From positions 1 through 29,213 of the forward strand of contig NAVB01001219.1 of the NCBI GenBank assembly GCA_002179805.1: a stretch of 29,213 nucleotides of DNA, written 5' to 3'. The notes under the pieces are model-generated. The model was not told the DNA's origin, searched no databases, and was given only the letters and a program-made list of their open reading frames with translations. Positions 9,146-20,000 of the stretch are shown here, in pieces; the first letter of the stretch is position 1, and each line of letters opens with the position of its first letter. A program made the position numbers and the translations under genes. Origin of the DNA: Acanthamoeba lenticulata. Its lineage: Eukaryota; Discosea; Longamoebia; Acanthamoebidae.

Positions 9146-9628
9146 ATGCTGAACATTCGTCTCCTCGGCCTCGTCCTTGTGTGTCTCGTGCTTTTTGCGG
9201 CTGTCTCAGCTGAGCGAAGGGCCAGACGAAAGTATGGCAAGGGTAAGGCGCCGACTGTCGAAGAGGGCGCGAGCGAGGTAAGCGAAGATGTGGGCGGCCT
9301 CCGCGTTGAAATCATCCAACGACCGGACGCTTGTGAGCGCAAGACCGCTGCGGGAGACACCATTCACGTTCTGTACATGGGCACTCTGGCAGATGGCCAG
9401 CCGTTCGACGCTTCCGGAGGTAACAGGGACGAATCGCGTAAGATCACACTCGGGCGCAACGAGGTTCTCCCATCCTTCGAAGAGGGCATGCTCGGCATGT
9501 GTGTTGATGAAGTTCGGAAGGTCATCATCCCGCCGCAGTTTGCCTTTGGAGACCAGGGCTACCCGCCCACCATTCCCCCTCAGGCCACCCTGACTTACTT
9601 GGTCAAGCTCGCCGCCTTTGACTCGTAA
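9146..9628 (+). CDS. Secretory-pathway FKBP-type peptidyl-prolyl isomerase (FKBP2-like)
   Basis: Intronless, 160 aa. Residues 1-22 (MLNIRLLGLVLVCLVLFAAV, then SA) form a signal peptide with a likely cleavage after Ala22. A basic linker follows, then one FKBP domain from about residue 50 with VLYMGTLADGQPFDAS, GMLGMCVDEVRKVIIPPQFA and FGDQGYPPTIPPQATL. FKBPs isomerise X-Pro bonds; FKBP2/FKBP13-type enzymes act in the ER lumen on folding secretory proteins. The C-terminus AAFDS is not a KDEL-type retention signal. Several positions that line the FK506/substrate pocket of FKBP12 are changed but still aromatic: Trp59 to Phe (in PSFEEG), Tyr82 to Phe (in FAFGD) and Phe99 to Tyr (in LTYLV). It begins 112 bases after the HGSNAT-like stop on the same strand; that spacer is A-rich and probably carries the upstream gene's poly(A) region. 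Confidence 0.93.
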   Translation: MLNIRLLGLVLVCLVLFAAVSAERRARRKYGKGKAPTVEEGASEVSEDVGGLRVEIIQRPDACERKTAAGDTIHVLYMGTLADGQPFDASGGNRDESRKITLGRNEVLPSFEEGMLGMCVDEVRKVIIPPQFAFGDQGYPPTIPPQATLTYLVKLAAFDS

Positions 9629-10078
9629 GAGGCCCCTTGCGTCTTCCGCCGGCGCTCTTGTATTTTGCGCTTAAACAAGAACAAGACCAAGAGAAAGGTC
9701 GCACGTGATGATCACCACGAATGAGTGAAGTGTGGGGTGTTGTGTGTGTGTGTATTGTGCAATGTAGCGAGCCTATGCTCGAGCTGCCGCCCACGCAAAT
9801 TAAAAAACAAGAAAAGGGGGGTACAATCAAGCTGCCTCTTGCGCTTGCGCTGGTCTCTCCTCCGGGAGCGGCCAACCCGGGCAGCACGCTCAGGCCGCGC
9901 GAACGAAGCTGGCGAGCGCAGCAGTTCGCAGTGGTGGTAGTGGTTCGTCGGTGATAGATGAGGACGGATGGGTGGATGGATGGATGGATGAATGGATGGT
10001 GCACGTGTGTCAGCTGGGGCCCCGGTGCTCTCCTTTCTCTGGTTTGGTTGGTCCGTTGGTCCGTTGGTTCCTCCAAGC
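9629..10078. other. Convergent intergenic region with GGAT repeat
   Basis: 450 bases between the FKBP stop (plus) and the acyltransferase stop (minus). It should contain both 3' UTRs. It holds a short GT repeat near 9735-9752 and an imperfect GGAT repeat at about 9966-9999. Open frames across it are low-complexity and have no recognisable content. Confidence 0.5.
9966..9999. repeat. Imperfect (GGAT)n microsatellite
   Basis: About eight GGAT/GAAT/GGGT units in a row between the convergent FKBP and acyltransferase genes. Confidence 0.85.
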
Positions 10079-11821
10079 TCAGGAGGCACGGACGAGGGCC
10101 CACTCGATGAGGAAGTAGAGGGCGGTGAGGGCCGGCACGAAGAAGAAGCAGAAGGAAACGAACGACTTTTTCGTAGGAAGTCTCTTCTTCTCCTTCTTCT
10201 CCTTCTCCTTCTCCTCGCCCGCATCGCGCTTCAGACGGGTGGAGAGGCGCTTGGTGTAGCTCTCGCTGAACACCTGCGCATAACGGCGTTCGTGTTGGTG
10301 TACAGCCGCGCGCGAGGGCAAGGCAAGAGAGAGAGAGAAAGAAATGGGAGAGAGAAATGGGAGGAGGAGTAGTGAAAGGATGGGACGGGAAGGGACGTGC
10401 GCACCTCAAAGTAAAAGGTGGCGCCATACCACGTGCAGGCGCAGAACACGAAGAAGAGGAACGCCGAGTGCACGTAGAAGTAGCGGTAGGCCAAGTGCAT
10501 CGGAAGCAGCGTCAGCATCGTGTACACGAACTGAATCACTGTTGGTGGATCCCCCCCCCCACAAATCCCGTTGGCGCCGGGAAGGAAGGAAGTTGAGAGT
10601 TGGCCACCTCCCCACGCGACGATGACGGATGGAAGGGAAGAGATGGGATGGGATGGGATGGGATGGCCCATCGGAGGAGAAAGGCGGGGGGGGGGAGAGA
10701 GACCAGACAGGAAGGGGAGCTCCCTCCTCCCTCTTGCCCCTATAAAACAAAGATTGATGCGTGGGCGGGGGGTAAACGCACAGACGAGGAGGACGACGGG
10801 TTGAATGCGGATGCCACGCGCCAGGAGGGCCTTGTAGATCGGGTGGGGCTTGTCCTCTCGAATGAACCACCGGAGCGAGGTCATGATGGCGGTGTCAGAC
10901 TCGAGCTTCTTTTTGTCCATCAGCTCCGTCTTGAGGATGTAGAGGGCCTGCATGAATCCCCCCCCCCAAAACAGCACCCCACCATGGAAGGGTTGTGAGC
11001 CCACTCCACCCCCCTCTACCCCCCCCCCGGCTTTCACACCACGAATGGGGGGGGGGAAGAAGGGAAGCAGCACGGACCTGCCAGAAGGAGTAGAGGGTGA
11101 GGGGAATCCAGAAGGAGGCTGTCCACGAGATGGAGCACTCGGGGTCCTGGCACACCGTGAACTGTTCGCTGGGCCACCAGCGTAGGCAGTAGGTCACTTA
11201 AGGTCCCCCCCCGCGCAAACCGCCAGCACCACACCGACACTGCGTGTCAGGCACACCCACCTTGGTCTTCACGCAACTACGACTAGGACTAGAACTAGCA
11301 GTCACTCGAGTGAACGCACCGATGGGCGGATAGATGTGGATGAAGAGCGAGATCATCTTGTCGATGTCGTGAAACACGAGGCTGTTCTTCCACATCACGA
11401 TCGCTCCTGCCAGCGGCCCGTTGCTGTTCCCCCCCCCCCCAAAGTGCGTGCCATGAATTCAGTTTATACGAACGAGAGACAGAGAAGGGGGGGGGGCGAG
11501 GAAGGGGGAAAAGGGGTCACACCTCAAGCAGAACACAAACTGGAAGAAGATCGGGTTGGACGAGTGCCAGTAGATGAAGAACAGGAGCAGGATCTGGCAG
11601 TAGTAGCTATCAAGCAGCAGCAGCAGCAGCAGCACACGTGCCCCACCGACCCCCCCCTCGGCGGGTAAGTGTTGCTGCTGATTTAGCTCTGTTGCTACGA
11701 CTCTCCGCAAGGGACGCACCAGAAGTCGAGCATGAAGTAATGCCACTTCATGCGGTGGTACGACACAAAGCGGTAGACCATCAGCTGCAACCACGACCGC
11801 CACCGCCACCGCCACGAGTGT

Positions 11822-11859
<38 letters not shown>

Positions 11860-12690
11860 GTGAGCCAGTGAGAGAGCGCCTCCCCGCCGCTTAGGGAAAG
11901 GGGACGAGCACGCGGAACGGCTTCATGGGGAAGGGAGAATTGGGGGGAGGGGGGGGGAGACAGTACGGGAAACATGAGGGCGGTGTAGAACTGATACATG
12001 GCGTTGGGCTTGGTGAGTAGCGCTTCCGTAACGAGCATCAACAAGATGCCCACCGTGAAGCCCCTGGTGTCCGCAAACCGCAGTCGTGAGGTTCGCGTGG
12101 TGAGTGCCTCCGTTGGACGGGTTAGAGGACGCAAATTGGAGAACAACAGCAGCGCAGTTCCGCAGAAGGAGTGGTGCTGGTGGTTGGAGGACAGAACAGA
12201 AGGGTGGCGCGCGTACAGCTTGTCAATGGTGCGCACAAAGGGCGGCATGCTCATCCTGTCCGTCAGCTCTTTCTTCTTCTTGTCAATAAACTGCTTGTTG
12301 ATGAGCCGTTCACGCAACTTGTTGGTGCTGGAGCCCACAATCTCCGTTGCGCGCTTCAGGTGAGGCGATTGTTTTAGCTTATCGATCATCCTCCTGTTAG
12401 AGTTGGGGGGGGGGGAAACACGAGATGAGAAGGACAAAGCTTCGCTGGAGGGTAGAGGCATGGTACCGCTGGGCCCAGAGCACCGTAAACCGTTCAAAGA
12501 ACGACTTCTTGGAGACCTTGCCCCCCTCCTGAAAGCGCATGTCCATGTCTTCGCTGCGCATGGCGTGCGGATCGTGCTGTGTCTTGTGAAGCTGCTCGTC
12601 TTCGCTTGTGTGGAGTTCACTTTCATCGTGTTCCTTTGCCTTATCGACGAAGGTGTCGTGATCCTCAGCCACATCTTGAAGGGGCTCCAT
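10079..12690 (-). CDS. Glycerophosphocholine acyltransferase (GPC1 / DUF2838 family)
   Basis: Phase-checked 10-exon model on minus: 12690-12467, 12393-12217, 12063-11967, 11784-11720, 11606-11523, 11423-11320, 11196-11078, 10947-10782, 10538-10405 and 10273-10079; 1365 nt, 454 aa, matching the family length. Diagnostic segments are RFVSYHRMKWHYFMLDFCYY, PLAGAIVMWKNSLVFHDIDK followed by MISLFIHIYPPI, ASFWIPLTLYSFWQALYIL, TSLRWF and VVLLVLIQFVYTMLTLLP. Yeast Gpc1 and its relatives acylate glycerophosphocholine with acyl-CoA to lysophosphatidylcholine in the ER, recycling phosphatidylcholine breakdown products. About eight hydrophobic helices follow a hydrophilic acidic N-terminus of about 75 residues; the last 60 residues contain a Lys/Glu-rich loop and a final membrane helix. 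An in-frame ATG at 12786 would add 32 residues. Introns 5, 7 and 8 have the C-tract/G-tract arrangement. Confidence 0.88.
10641..10666. repeat. (GGGAT)n short tandem repeat in an intron
   Basis: Five GGGAT-type units inside intron 8 of the acyltransferase, between its C and G tracts. It resembles telomeric repeat by chance only; it is internal and short. Confidence 0.75.
11613..11633. repeat. (CAG)n repeat in acyltransferase intron 4
   Basis: Seven CAG units on plus, read as CTG on the sense strand, close to the intron acceptor. Confidence 0.85.
11819..11860. repeat. Compound (GT)n(GA)n microsatellite in acyltransferase intron 3
   Basis: About ten GT units followed directly by about nine GA units, close to the intron acceptor used on the minus strand. 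Confidence 0.85.
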
Positions 12691-12952
12691 GAGAGAATGG
12701 AAAGTGGCAGAGCGCGTAGTGCAAGGTTGTGGTCGATCCGGAGGTGCGCACCCAAGCGAGATCAATCTGCAAACAGCGGTCAACACTTACAAACCCTGAA
12801 GAAACGGGACCAGGAACGTGGGAAAAGCAGGTGTCGGCACAAAAAAGGAACAGACTGGATGGGCCGTTGGGCCTTCCTCTCTCGCCTGGCCCACCGCGCG
12901 TGCTCTCCTTCTCTCTTTGAGTTCGCGCAAGTGGCACACGCACCAGCCAGCC
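12691..12952. promoter_or_regulatory. Divergent promoter region (acyltransferase / alpha-amylase)
   Basis: 262 bases between the start codons of the minus acyltransferase and the plus amylase. The amylase side is pyrimidine-rich (CTCTCCTTCTCTCTTTG just upstream). No certain TATA box is visible. The left part may be coding if the acyltransferase starts at 12786. Confidence 0.4.
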
Positions 12953-14312
12953 ATGATGAGCATCAGAGCGACCAGCGCTTTGGCGCTGCTATTCACCTTC
13001 TTGTGTTTGCTTCTCTGCAGCGGTTATGGGGCAAGTCCGGACGCCTGGCGGTCCCGCACCATCTATCAGGCATGTGCCGCTCGCTGCCTCTTTTTTGTGT
13101 TGACGGCGAGCGTTGGTTATGGGTTGCACCCTCTTCCTCGGTGCTCTGACAATTGTTGCTCAGTTGCTCACTGATCGGTTTGCGCTCACCAACGACGGCA
13201 ACTTTGCGCCGTGCACCAACCTATCTGGCTACTGTGGGGGCACCTTCCAAGGCAAGTAAACCCCCACCAGAGTGAAGACACAAATTTAATTTTGTTTTTA
13301 TTTTATCATCATTTTTTTCCGTCCGCTTTTGAATTCGCGTTCGCTCTTTCTGCCTCGAGTTGGTGTTGGGTTGCACGTGACGTTTGGAGTTTCCTTGCAG
13401 GGGTCATCAACCATCTGGACTACATCGCGGGGATGGGCTTCGATGCCATCTGGATCTCGCCCGTCGTCACCAACACGCCAGGTGGCTATCACGGCTACTG
13501 GTCCAAGGACCTGTACGCGTCACGATGATGACGATGATCCGTGCCCCATGAATTAGTGCGCGCCACATGGTCTCACATGCACGCTCTCCCCGCTGGGTGG
13601 GTGAATCACTGGATGGGCGGGAGCACAGCTACGGGATCAATCCCCATTTTGGCACCGCCGACGACCTTCGCCAACTCATCAGCGTACGCTAAGACCCACA
13701 CGCCCGGGGGGGAGGCAGGCATGCAGGGGATCACATGGGCGCACTATATGTGCTCGTGATTCCGTAGAAACTCTCACGCGTGCCCCCCTCCACCCCACTG
13801 TTTGCAGGCGTGCCACGCGCGAGGCATCTGGGTCATGTTGGACGTGGTGGGGTGCCCCCCCCCAAATCGCTCTCTTCTCTTCTCTTCTCTCTTTTTCCCT
13901 CTTCTCTTGTCTCTTTGCATTCCGCACGTTGAGAAAGAAAACAAAAGCAACGCTGGCGACTCACGTGCACGGCGCGTCCATGCTTGTACGTATATGTGGT
14001 GGTGGTGTGTGTGTATGTTGTTGCAGGTGGCCAACCACATGGGAGGCAACGTGCCCATTTCGCAGTTGGTACGCGCCTGGCGCGATGTGCTCTGCCGCCA
14101 AGACCCAGGTGACTGACTGACGGAGACGACATTGTGTGTGCATGTGTGTATGTGTGCGTGGCCAATGATTGCCCTCCTTCACCTCTCCCTTCCCCCGAAA
14201 TGGCCTCAAGAGCCCATTCAACCAATCCGCGCACTACCACCAATGTACAGTTTGCCCCAGCAACTGCCAGATCAACGATTACACGGTGTCATCCTACTCT
14301 ACCTCTCTCTAC

Positions 14313-14343
<31 letters not shown>

Positions 14344-15648
14344 TCTTTCTCTCTTTCATTCCCCCCCCCTCTTTTTTCCTCAATCACATCATCACATCGC
14401 ATCAGTAGCATCACCATCACCATCATCTTCTTTGTTCTTGCCCTACTGAGGTTGCTGACTCGAATGCACGTGCCAATCAAGTGTTTCCAACCGGAAGTGC
14501 AGCTCTGCAAGCTGGCGGGACTTCCCGACCTCAACCAAACGGTGCCTCTCCCCTGCCCTTCCCTCTCTCCCCTGCTGGGATGCTCGCCCGTGGTGGTCGG
14601 TGCCTTGGCACGGCGCTGACCGGGCGCGGGTCCGGGTTTTGGGGATTGGGTTTTGGGGGGGGGGGATTTGCTGGCCATGTTGTTTATTGGCGTTTTATTT
14701 GAATATCACGTGATATGCGGGAGGCAGAACCCGTATGTCAAGAGCCAGCTGCTGAACTGGATACGCACGATGATGACGACCTACGGGTTCGATGGCCTCC
14801 GCATCGACACAGTCCCTGAGATCGAGCCGGGCTTCTGGGCCGACTTCGTGGCCGCCGCCGGCACCTATGCCGTACTGACTTGTCCTCCCCGAAATCCCCA
14901 AACAATCATGCGTCGTGCAATGTCCTCCCCCAATCCCCTCCATTTCTTATATGGTATTCTTGTATGTCTTATATGACCTGTCATGTAACGAATCGCGAAC
15001 CGCTGTGGGCCAGGTGGGCGAGGTGTTCTCCGACCTCGGGTGCTGCGCGTCGTATCAGGAGCAGGCGCTGCCGGGCGTGCTGTCATACCCGCTCTTCTGG
15101 ACCCTCCGCAGCGTCTTCCAGCAGAAGCAGTCCATGAACCAGCTCCAGGTCCCTCTCTCTCTCTCTCCCTCTTCTGCATTTCATATGTTCTTGTCTTTGT
15201 ATTTTGTGTATAATTTTGGTCCATTCTGCTTTTCCTCGCCGCGCGGGGCCCGAGCTCACAGATGGGGGGGGGGCGCCTTTGCCCATGTGTGGCGGCATGC
15301 ACAGAGCACGTTCTTCGGCTACAAGAGCCAGTTCCCTGACGTGGGCCTGCTCGGCACCTTCATCGGTAACTTGCTTCAGTCTATGCCCAGCTTGTACTTG
15401 ACTTGCCTGATGATCATCGCTCACTCTTTCTTTTCCGCCGCAGACAATCACGACAATGCCAGATTTTTAAGGTGCCCAATTATTGTCTCTTTGGACACGC
15501 ACCCGGTGATTAGTTTTTTTTTTCTCTTTTTTTTCTCTCTCGCTCTCCTTGCTGAGAGACCCCTCCCCCCCACACGTATTATTTGATTGGGGGGGGGGAC
15601 AGAGATCGCGGAGTGGGTGATATTGCGGAGGATCAAGTATGGGGGTAA
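12953..15648 (+). CDS. Secreted alpha-amylase (GH13, Taka-amylase type), C-terminally truncated
   Basis: Phase-checked 13-exon model: 12953-13069, 13164-13251, 13401-13518, 13629-13683, 13808-13846, 14027-14068, 14211-14285, 14482-14541, 14728-14871, 15014-15148, 15305-15365, 15444-15471 and 15603-15648; 1008 nt, 335 aa. Residues 1-25 are a signal peptide. GH13 motifs appear in order: [37 protein letters not shown] (region I), [10 protein letters not shown] (region II, nucleophile Asp225), VGEVFSD (region III, acid/base Glu249) and DNHDNARF (region IV, Asp315). All three catalytic acids are present. The frame stops about 20 codons after region IV, so strand 8 of the barrel and the C domain of a roughly 480-aa enzyme are missing. 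The sequence beyond belongs to a gene on the other strand. Introns 1 and 2 start with GC. It may be a recent pseudogene, a truncated protein, or an assembly or rearrangement break. Confidence 0.85.
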
Positions 15649-16783
15649 GGGGGAGTACTCGAAGATGGAGAAGGTTCCCGTCTTTCACGATGGCGTGCAC
15701 GGAGCGGTTGGCCGTGCGCTCCTGGACTTCAGCCAGCTCCTGCGGGCTGAGACCGAGGAAAGGACTGCTGCTGCTTCCGCTCTCGTCGTCGCTGTCCACT
15801 TCTCCGCCCCGGGGCGCCTGCAGCACCTCCCAACCCAGCCGCCATCACCGATGGCCGATCGGAGCACAGTGGTGAGAGAGAGAGAGAGAGAGAGTGATGT
15901 GCGCGCATCTCTTGTCGGATTGGTTTGGATCCGACTGGATTTAGGGATTTGGGGAGACCCCGTACGCGCCGTTTGGCTTTGCTCTTGTCCTCGACGCGGC
16001 CGAGGAGATTGCTCAGGAGGCCCGATGCTGCGGGCAGAGCCTGACCTTGCTGCCGCGTGAGTGCCCACACATTTTCCTCGAGGCTGGCCAGCCGCTTCTC
16101 TACGCTCTCCCAGCGATCCTGCTGTTGTTGAGGCTCCTGCTGGTCCACGCTTTCCCTCGGGCGCACCAGGCTGTACGCATCATGCCATGGCGCACACCAA
16201 AACACCCCCAAAACCACCACGACTCACGGTTATCGCGCGAGCCTCCGCCTATATGGGACCGACCCCATTGCCGGCCCCGCCACGCGCGCGTACCTCGAGG
16301 ATGAAACGACGCGGGCCGGGGTTGGCTGGCGCGGTGAAGCCGCCACCAGGCGTTGTTGTTGTTGTTGTTGATGCTGCTGAGTGGCCGGCACGATGCGAGA
16401 CGAGGAGGAGGTGGCCGGCGAGGCAAGTGCCGCGGGGTTGGCCTCAGAGGCAGCAGTTGTTCCTTCTCCTGACACTGGAGCCGATGTTTCCACCGACGCG
16501 CGGTCTGCATCATCAACCGCCGGGAGAACGCTGCGCAGTCGCTCCTCAAGCAAAAGTCGAAGGCGGCGCTCCTCCCGAAGCTCCGCCCATAACGTGGCCA
16601 GGTCCTGCCGCAAGGCGGATACGACTTGTGGCAGCTGCGCAGCTTCGTCGCAACTTGCCGCCTGGCCCTCCATACACTGCTACCTCCCTTCCTCCCCCCC
16701 AAGACAAAATGCCAGCACAAACAAACATCAATACACACCACGAGTGGAACAAGCGCGGCGATAAAGGAGGAGAAGAAGAACAC
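15467..16783 (-). CDS. Membrane-anchored coiled-coil protein of unknown function
   Basis: Phase-checked 4-exon model on minus: 16783-16739, 16676-16294, 16170-15966 and 15817 down to a stop at 15467; 984 nt, 327 aa. I do not recognise a family. Exon 1 encodes MFFFSSFIAALVPLV, a hydrophobic signal peptide or anchor. Exon 2 gives a coiled coil (LRQDLATLWAELREERRLRL, then LLEERLRSVL) followed by a Ser/Ala/Pro/Gln linker. Exon 3 has a second short coiled coil (RWESVEKRLASLEENVWAL). Exon 4 has an acidic patch (GGEVDSDDESGSSSS) and a helix LSPQELAEVQERTANRSVHA. The last 40 or so residues are low-complexity and overlap the amylase 3' end on the opposite strand, so splicing after about 15688 and a different true C-terminus are quite possible. 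The C-terminal boundary is the weak part. Confidence 0.5.
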
Positions 16784-17059
16784 GAATGGAGGTCTCCCTC
16801 CCCCACTCTGGAAAGGTGAGTTACCCCAACACGGCAGCTGTCTTGAGGTTTTTGGTTGTTACCGGCGACCTGAAGAAGACGGTAAACAACAAAGCAATTC
16901 TAAATCCAATAATTATTGCCCCCCTAATTTAGTACAAGGACAACAAAAAAAATCATCATTTCTCTTCTTCTTTCCCGGCAACCACTTTCACCACCGGCGG
17001 CGACGTCAGCAAGACTCCCGCTCAAGGTCGCGTCTGCCACTGGGTGGACACTGCCCCAC
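16784..17059. promoter_or_regulatory. Divergent promoter region (coiled-coil gene / multidomain fusion gene)
   Basis: 276 bases between the two divergent start codons. The middle (about 16880-16960) is A/T-rich with CCAATAATTATTG near 16907, an inverted CCAAT/TATA-like stretch. Just upstream of the fusion gene start it turns pyrimidine- and CGG-rich. Assigned from position and composition only. Confidence 0.45.
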
Positions 17060-20000
17060 TTGCCCCACCCAATGAACTACAACACCAGCAACAAGTCGAG
17101 CACCTGTGTGAAGGAAGGCCTGTCCCGGCTGGCCAGTGGCGGGTGGGCTCCGTTACAAGCATCGTTCTGCTCCCAGCTGGGGACGCAGCCTGCATCAGGG
17201 GCGTCAGCGGTGCGCCTTGTTGATCACTCGGCAGGAGTGGATGCCCAGGTCAGACTTCTTCCCTTTATAGGGCGCGCACACACGCGATGGCTCACGTGTT
17301 GCGGAAACAGGGTCGCTGTTGGTTATTTGGGGGCTTCGACGGAACTGCGCGCACCGTGAGGGGCTCGTTGTTGCGGTGGGATTTGGGCTGCGACGAAGAA
17401 GAGGAACTTGATGCCGACCGATGCCCGTCTGCTGTCGTGCAGTTCATTTCAAGTGATGGTGCGGGGGCAGCGCCCTCTGCTCGGAGTGCACACGCCGCTG
17501 CGATGACCCCGACCAAATTGTACACCCCCCCACCCGACCTGGCGCGCGTGCACGCTCTCTCTTTTGCCGCTCAAACTCCGGTTAAAATGCAACCATGCGT
17601 GAACTGGCGGGTGCCAGGTTTATCCATGGCGGACAGGGCAGCCAGACCTATGCTGACCTATTCTGCTATAGTTTCGGTGCGCGCACCCTTTCTTTTGTGC
17701 GCGAGATGTGCCCCCATCCCGCCCTTTTTTTCGCCCTCTCAACTTCCTCTTTTGGGGGAATGAAAACCCGCTACCCAGGGCTCGGGGTGTGGTCTTGCCT
17801 GCCGAACAAAGGCGCAACGGCACCGAGCGCCCGGAGTGGCCACACACTAGTCTGGCACGCTGAAGCCGATGCGGACCTCGAGGATGGCGCGCCCTTGTCG
17901 GAGCGTCGTGGCGGCCACCTCTACCTGTTTGGTGGCACTGACGGCACGACGGGCACCCACTGTTCGGCCCCCTTCTATCGTTACTCGCTCGGTACGTGCA
18001 CGGGTCCACATCCTCATGCCCGGCCTCCTATGGTGGTTGCTTTGCTTTGCTTTGCTTGATTGAGCATGGTGGTGGGGGAGGGCATGACGAACAGACCGAG
18101 GGGCTTGGGAAGAGGAGCCCGCTTACGGCGTGGTGCCCAACCGGTACGGTCACACAGCTGTGGTCGCCGACAACGCCATGTGGATCTTTGGGGGCGTCGA
18201 GGAAGGCAACTGCTACACCAACTCTGTCTACGTCTACCATTTTGGTAACCCCCCCCCCCCAATCCTTCCCCTTTCTCATTCCTCCTTCCCACAGCCTCGC
18301 CCCCACCATCACCACCCGCTCTCGGAGAGGAAAGGAAAGAGAGAGAAGGCGTGTGTGCAGACCGCAGGGGTTGGGCTGACTCGCACACATGTGATGGCGC
18401 GGTGGCTCTCATGCTGCTGCTGCTGCTGCTGCTGCTGCTGGGCGTGCGCGTTCCAGGGACGCGTAACTGGCAGCGCCTCTCGTGTTTTGGCGACTCTCTC
18501 CCGGCCCCCCGCACCCGCCATGCCGCAGCGCTCTACCAGGGGCGGCTCATGCTCGTCTCCGGTAGGCATTGTGCCCCCCCCCCCTCTCCCTCTCCGCCCT
18601 CCCCCTGATTGGGTGGGATGCCGGAGGAAGGGAGGGAGAGCCTTCCCTCTTGCACATGCATTTCCCCTGATGTCATTTCCATTGTATCTTTCTTTCGATC
18701 TTGGCGTGATGTGTTCCCAGGCGGCTGCAACCAAGAACGCTGTTTTGATGATCTGTGGGCCCTTCATCTGGGCTCAAGGACGTGGACTCGCCTGGGTCCC
18801 TGCTCTCCCTCTCCCTCTTCTTTACGGCCCGGACCTCCCTACCAGAAGGCCACTTCAGTTACCGACGACGAGGCGCGAGGAGCAGCTCAAACCGATGCTC
18901 CGCATCATCATCATGCCTCCGACACGCACCACCACCACCACCACCAACAACAACAAAAACAACAAAAACAAAAATGGCAGCAAGGCGGTGTTGTTGTTGA
19001 TGATGAAGAGGAGGAGGAGGAGGAGGAGGTAGAAGAAGAAAGGGAGCGGCTACGGGAGGACGAAGCAGAGGAAGTGAGCGAAGGCCAAGGAGAGTGGCGA
19101 CATTGGCCGTCGGCGCGGAGAGACCACAAGTTGGTGGTGTGGGGCGAGCGCCTCTTCATGGTAGGAGGCAAGGGCTTGGGCAGCTCCTATCCCGATCTCG
19201 ACTCCATTTCCCACTGCGTCCTGGGTGCTTCACCACCCTCCCCCTCCCCTCCCCCCCCAATCCACATCCCCCTCCTCGCCGCCACCACGAAGTGGAGGCA
19301 TCTGTATCTAGATAGAAGCGCTGCTGTGGTCTTTACAAGTGGCATATTGATCTCCTACCTGTCAATCACAAACAACCAATCAAAATATATCACGCGCTCG
19401 TCTGACTCGTGCCCACGTGTGATCGCCGTGATGTTACTGTGGTGAGGCGATGACTGCTGCTGCTGCTGTTGTTGCTGCTGCTGCTGCTTACAGGCCAGAA
19501 CCTCCTCCTGGCTGACGGGGTCGCCCAGTTTGCTGGTGGTGTTCCGCCCTCTAACGGCAGGGTCTACACTTTCGGGTTCGGCAAGCACGGCCAAGTACGC
19601 GCCTCCTCTTCTTCCCCTTCTTCTCCCTCTTTTTCTTCTTCTCCTCCTCCTCCTCCTCCTCCACCGAGGCTCCTCCGAGGAGGGGCGGGAGGAGCTTATT
19701 GGGGGTGAGGGGGGGGGGGAGAAAGAAAGAGGGACAGAGAATGAAGGCGCTGCGATTGCACGCGAAACACACGCACACACTCACTGGCTGTGTGGTGGCT
19801 CGTCTAGCTCGGCCATGGGACGCTTATGCACGCGACGGAGCCTGAACTTGTGCGAGCGCTCGGCGCCATGCAAATCGTCCGCGTAGCCTGCGCGGGCGCC
19901 AAAACATACGCTGTCTCCTCGCGTACGTTAACTGCTCAAAAAGAGAGAGTTTGCCTGGCGTGTGTCGTGTTGCTGAAAGCTCTCGTAGATCCTACTCTCG

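Noticed and set aside
9992..10372. Plus-strand frame over the acyltransferase 3' end
   Set aside because: Antisense of the Lys/Glu-rich acyltransferase tail. Low complexity, no domain, no promoter or start context.
10641..10666. GGGAT repeat as an internal telomere remnant
   Set aside because: Only about five units, inside an intron, and the unit does not match the common TTAGGG type.
15603..16060. Plus-strand continuation of the amylase through the coiled-coil gene
   Set aside because: The spliced amylase frame meets a TAA at 15646-15648, and no plus frame there shows the expected GIP-x-x-Y-x-G-E-Q motif or the C domain.
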